DNA of 22,113 bases from positions 1 through 22,113 of the forward strand of contig MGVW01000011.1 of NCBI GenBank assembly GCA_001800675.1. The letters are read 5' to 3'. The position numbers were made by a program, and so were the translations under genes. Position 1 is the first letter of the stretch. Each line of letters begins with the position of its first letter. Under the pieces are notes generated by a model. That model was not told where the DNA came from, did no database searches, and saw only the letters and a list, made by a program, of their open reading frames with translations. This DNA is from Euryarchaeota archaeon RBG_13_57_23. GTDB taxonomy: Archaea; Thermoplasmatota; Thermoplasmata; UBA10834. Shown here piece by piece: positions 19,952-22,113 of the stretch.

Positions 19952-21904
19952 TCATGGCCGAAGCCCGCAGGTCTCCTGAGTAACTTCTTGCTGTCTGGCG
20001 GTAGCCCTTGGACGTTCGAAGAACTCGGTGACGTCCCTCACTGGGTCGTCCGTCCGCCTGGCCTTGACGGACTCGAGGAAGTGCACCGCCCTCTTGTCGA
20101 GGATGATCGCCACACCAATGTCGGTCTCGCTCCTTATGAGCCTCCCGATCGCTTGCTGGACTTTCCTCTGCGTCGGGGCCTTCACGGCCATATCCCAACC
20201 CTGGCCATATTTGATCTCGCAGAAGTGCTGAAGCGCGCGGTGCTTCGCGGTCGGCTTAGGGTAGGGGATGCCCGCTATGATGGCGAGCTCCATCTCCGCA
20301 CCGGGGAAGTCGATTCCTTCGCTGACACGTCCACCAGCTATAGCGTGGAGGAGGGCCTTTCCCGGAGCGAGCTTGAAGTCGCTGATTATCTTCATGAAAT
20401 CGCCCTGGTTCAGGTCGCGTTTCTCGAAGTACACGCTCCTGCCGCCCCAAGCGAATCTGGTCTTCGTGGCCAGCTTATCGAGGATGGCGTAGCTCGGGTA
20501 GAACACGATCGTGCTCCGAGGGACCTCCGACACTATCTCGGAGATGCGCTCCCCTAGCAGATCCACCATCTTGTCGTCGCGCTCCATGTCCTCGTACTTT
20601 GTGGTCACGTCGTCCATGTACAGAATCAACCTGTTCGCCTCTGGGAACGGTGAAGGGACGTCGCATAGCCTCGAATCCCTGGACAGGCCGATCGAATCCC
20701 TGTACTCCTGCAGCGGCTTCAGGGTCCCCGACATGTGTATGCTCGTGTGGCACTCCGCGATGGGGCGGCACGCGATGGACGCATCCAGACAGAACGCCTC
20801 GAACGCCTTCGCCGTGTCGTACTTCGTGATGAGCTTGACGTACTCCGACTCATCCAAGGTCTGCCAGAAGGTCAAGAACCCAGCGGTCCCGTGCAGATAG
20901 GACCTGGGAAGCCTTCCAGCCAGCTTCCTATTGTCGCGGACCATCTCCCCGAAGTTGGCCACCTGCGATATCAGTCCTCCAAGGCTCCGGCTCGTGAGGT
21001 GGGTCCGGAACATCAGCTCCTCCTCGAGATGGGAATGTGGTATGATGCCGTCCTCGTCTATGAGATACTCCTCCACGGCCTTGTCCAGTACCTCCTCGGT
21101 CATCATCACGAAATCCCTGAGGCTGATGCCTTCGGCGACCTCAGGGTCCCCGAACTCGTCTACCTCTTTCTCCGCCATCCGGAGGCCGATCTCGCTCAGC
21201 ATCGCGGACTCGAGCTCGCGCGCGTACGCGGGCAGATTGTGGGCTTCGTCGACGATGAGGACGACGTCCTGAAGCGAGCACGCCATCCAGTCCATGAGCG
21301 CGTGTCTGATGAATCCGTTGAAGAAGAATATGTACGGCGCGGTGACGACCTCCGCAGCGGCGACATGCATCTTCGCGATCTCGTACGGGCAGAGGCTCCT
21401 GTCATAGCAGTAAGCGCAGAACTCCTCAGCGGTCGGCAGCTCCTCGCGGGCGTACTTCATGACGGGCTGCAGGTCCTCGGAGACGGTCGAGGCGTAGTAC
21501 TTGCACGCCTCCTCGTCGCCTTTGATGACGCGCGCCTTGCGTTCGGAGCAGGCCTTCGAGAGCTCCTCCGGATTGCCCTGAGAGAGCTCGGAGTCATCCT
21601 TGGCCAGAGGACACATGTTCTTCCGGCCCTGAAGGGCGACACCGAACACCTTGGTCAGCTCTGAGATCTCCCTTAGCTCGAGCATCACCTGTCTCTGCTG
21701 AGAATTCGTGCGGGTCACATAGAGCAGCTTCTTCCCGCGTTTCTTGCAGAATTCGACCGCAGATGTGAGTGCGCACACGGTCTTCCCCGTGCCCGTCCCG
21801 CTCTCCACTACGAGGTGCGCGCGATCGTCGCAGGCTGAACGAATGGCCCCCATCAGCCGATTCTGCCCCAGCCTCGGATCGTAGGGGAAGGATTCCGATG
21901 TCAT
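19952..21904 (-). CDS. XPD/Rad3-family Fe-S DNA helicase
   Basis: A 650-residue superfamily-2 helicase of the XPD/DinG type, unwinding DNA 5' to 3' in repair. The N-terminus FPYDPRLGQ (residues 6-14) is a Q-motif-like start. Walker A is ESGTGTGKT (34-42), DEAH is at 219-222, motif III-like MSGTL at 391-395, GGRVSEGIDFPG at 524-535, and motif VI QQAIGRLIRSETD at 583-595. Between Walker A and DEAH lies the Fe-S insert, with candidate ligands Cys98, 119, 134 and then 163, 166 or 172. An acidic region at about 240-330 fits the Arch domain. Archaeal XPD functions outside a TFIIH complex. ATG 21904 is 29 nt from a TATA-like element, so it is probably leaderless. Confidence 0.93.
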   Translation of the reverse strand: MTSESFPYDPRLGQNRLMGAIRSACDDRAHLVVESGTGTGKTVCALTSAVEFCKKRGKKLLYVTRTNSQQRQVMLELREISELTKVFGVALQGRKNMCPLAKDDSELSQGNPEELSKACSERKARVIKGDEEACKYYASTVSEDLQPVMKYAREELPTAEEFCAYCYDRSLCPYEIAKMHVAAAEVVTAPYIFFFNGFIRHALMDWMACSLQDVVLIVDEAHNLPAYARELESAMLSEIGLRMAEKEVDEFGDPEVAEGISLRDFVMMTEEVLDKAVEEYLIDEDGIIPHSHLEEELMFRTHLTSRSLGGLISQVANFGEMVRDNRKLAGRLPRSYLHGTAGFLTFWQTLDESEYVKLITKYDTAKAFEAFCLDASIACRPIAECHTSIHMSGTLKPLQEYRDSIGLSRDSRLCDVPSPFPEANRLILYMDDVTTKYEDMERDDKMVDLLGERISEIVSEVPRSTIVFYPSYAILDKLATKTRFAWGGRSVYFEKRDLNQGDFMKIISDFKLAPGKALLHAIAGGRVSEGIDFPGAEMELAIIAGIPYPKPTAKHRALQHFCEIKYGQGWDMAVKAPTQRKVQQAIGRLIRSETDIGVAIILDKRAVHFLESVKARRTDDPVRDVTEFFERPRATARQQEVTQETCGLRP

Positions 21905-21928
21905 CTGTGAGGAGTCAGCAGATGCGGT

Positions 21929-21937
21929 ATCTTAATC
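21929..21937 (-). promoter_or_regulatory. TATA-like element of the helicase gene
   Basis: Minus-strand GATTAAGAT, centre about 21933, 29 nt from ATG 21904. It lies in an 85-nt gap upstream of the helicase. Confidence 0.45.
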
Positions 21938-21967
21938 GCTTTCGCTGGGTGTAGTGAAAGTGAAGAA

Positions 21968-21985
21968 CAACGAAAGGGGTCGTTG
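21968..21985 (-). terminator. Possible terminator hairpin after the right-edge gene
   Basis: Six-base inverted repeat CAACGA/TCGTTG with a 6-nt loop, starting 4 nt after the stop of the right-edge gene in its direction of transcription. A pyrimidine-rich run (TTCTTCACTTTC) follows. The stem is short, so this is tentative. Confidence 0.3.
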
Positions 21986-21989
21986 CGGC

Positions 21990-22112
21990 TTATTCCCTGG
22001 ACCAGATATCGTCAGGGATCTCGTCGTAGACGTTCTGGTCGATACCGTCGAGATGTTCGCCGACCTTCTTGCCTGTGATGAGTTCGTGTATGCGCTCCTT
22101 CCTGAACATCCA
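21990..22112 (-). CDS. C-terminal fragment of an unrecognised protein
   Basis: The open frame enters from the right edge and stops at TAA 21992-21990. The visible tail contains MFRKERIHELITGKKVGEHL and ends DEIPDDIWSRE. An ATG at 22109 is present, but the frame stays open to the window end, so this is probably the last 40 or so residues of a longer protein. It is charged, with no membrane segment, and I do not recognise a family. It reads in the same direction as the helicase but is separated from it by 85 nt. Confidence 0.5.
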   Translation of the reverse strand, partial: WMFRKERIHELITGKKVGEHLDGIDQNVYDEIPDDIWSRE

Positions 22113-22113
22113 G

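Noticed and set aside
19673..20557. Plus-strand open frame across carS and the helicase end
   Set aside because: Antisense to two well-supported genes; Pro/Arg/Leu-rich shadow composition.
20735..21664. Long plus-strand open frame antisense to the helicase
   Set aside because: It lies within the intact XPD coding region, has no recognisable domain and no promoter.
1..22113. CRISPR array, toxin-antitoxin, restriction system, insertion sequence, tRNA or rRNA
   Set aside because: Gaps are short and fully explained by promoters; no repeat arrays, transposase or defence domains, or tRNA-like cloverleaf were seen by eye. A tRNA and repeat search program would be decisive.

Overview
The window looks like chromosomal DNA of a euryarchaeon, plausibly a moderately GC-rich member of the Thermoplasmatota, though that placement is inference from gene content. 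The archaeal evidence is an LSm/Sm-like protein, a CDP-archaeol synthase (CarS, archaeal membrane lipid), an XPD-type Fe-S helicase, a family-4 Fe-S uracil-DNA glycosylase, a PiT/DUF47 phosphate pair, and archaeal TATA boxes whose centres lie about 27-29 nt from many start codons. That spacing predicts leaderless mRNAs. Genes are very tightly packed. Every intergenic gap is under 300 bases, and I see no tRNA, rRNA, CRISPR array, insertion sequence or phage gene.

Layout. 1-50: the first codons of a phosphohexomutase (minus), divergent from a DUF47/PhoU-like regulator and PiT phosphate transporter operon (189-1841, plus). 1830-3050 (minus): a sugar-1-phosphate nucleotidyltransferase followed by a small two-helix membrane protein. 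3152-3367 (minus): LSm. 3452-8505 (minus): the complete condensin operon smc-scpA-scpB, with stop and start codons touching or overlapping and a palindromic operator-like element in its promoter/leader. 8660-16352: a surface-glycan block with a GT4 glycosyltransferase, a Gfo/Idh oxidoreductase, a DegT aminotransferase, a left-handed beta-helix acetyltransferase and GalU (minus), then divergently UDP-glucose dehydrogenase and two GT2 glycosyltransferases (plus). 16349-18217 (minus): a secreted, membrane-anchored clostripain-family (C11) protease with six N-glycosylation sequons. 18274-19902 (minus): carS-pyrE-udg, overlapping head to tail. 19952-21904 (minus): XPD-family helicase. 21990-22112: the C-terminus of an unrecognised protein running off the right edge.

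How they fit together. The phosphohexomutase, the nucleotidyltransferase, GalU and UDP-glucose dehydrogenase would make activated sugars. The oxidoreductase/aminotransferase/acetyltransferase trio resembles the WbpB-WbpE-WbpD (WlbA-WlbC-WlbB) route to 3-acetamido-3-deoxy uronic acids, such as those in methanococcal N-glycans. The DPM1-like GT2 could charge dolichol phosphate, and the other glycosyltransferases would extend the glycan. The neighbouring C11 protease is a possible glycoprotein client. SMC-ScpA-ScpB serves chromosome organisation, and UDG and XPD serve DNA repair. PyrE and CarS are linked through pyrimidine nucleotides, since CarS consumes CTP.

I did not find a clear defence system or other wholly new machine. 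The most unusual items are the palindrome at the smc promoter, the 3-amino-sugar cassette without an obvious UDP-GlcNAc 6-dehydrogenase, the sequon-rich protease with a DxDxDG loop beside the glycan genes, and the widespread leaderless promoter geometry.
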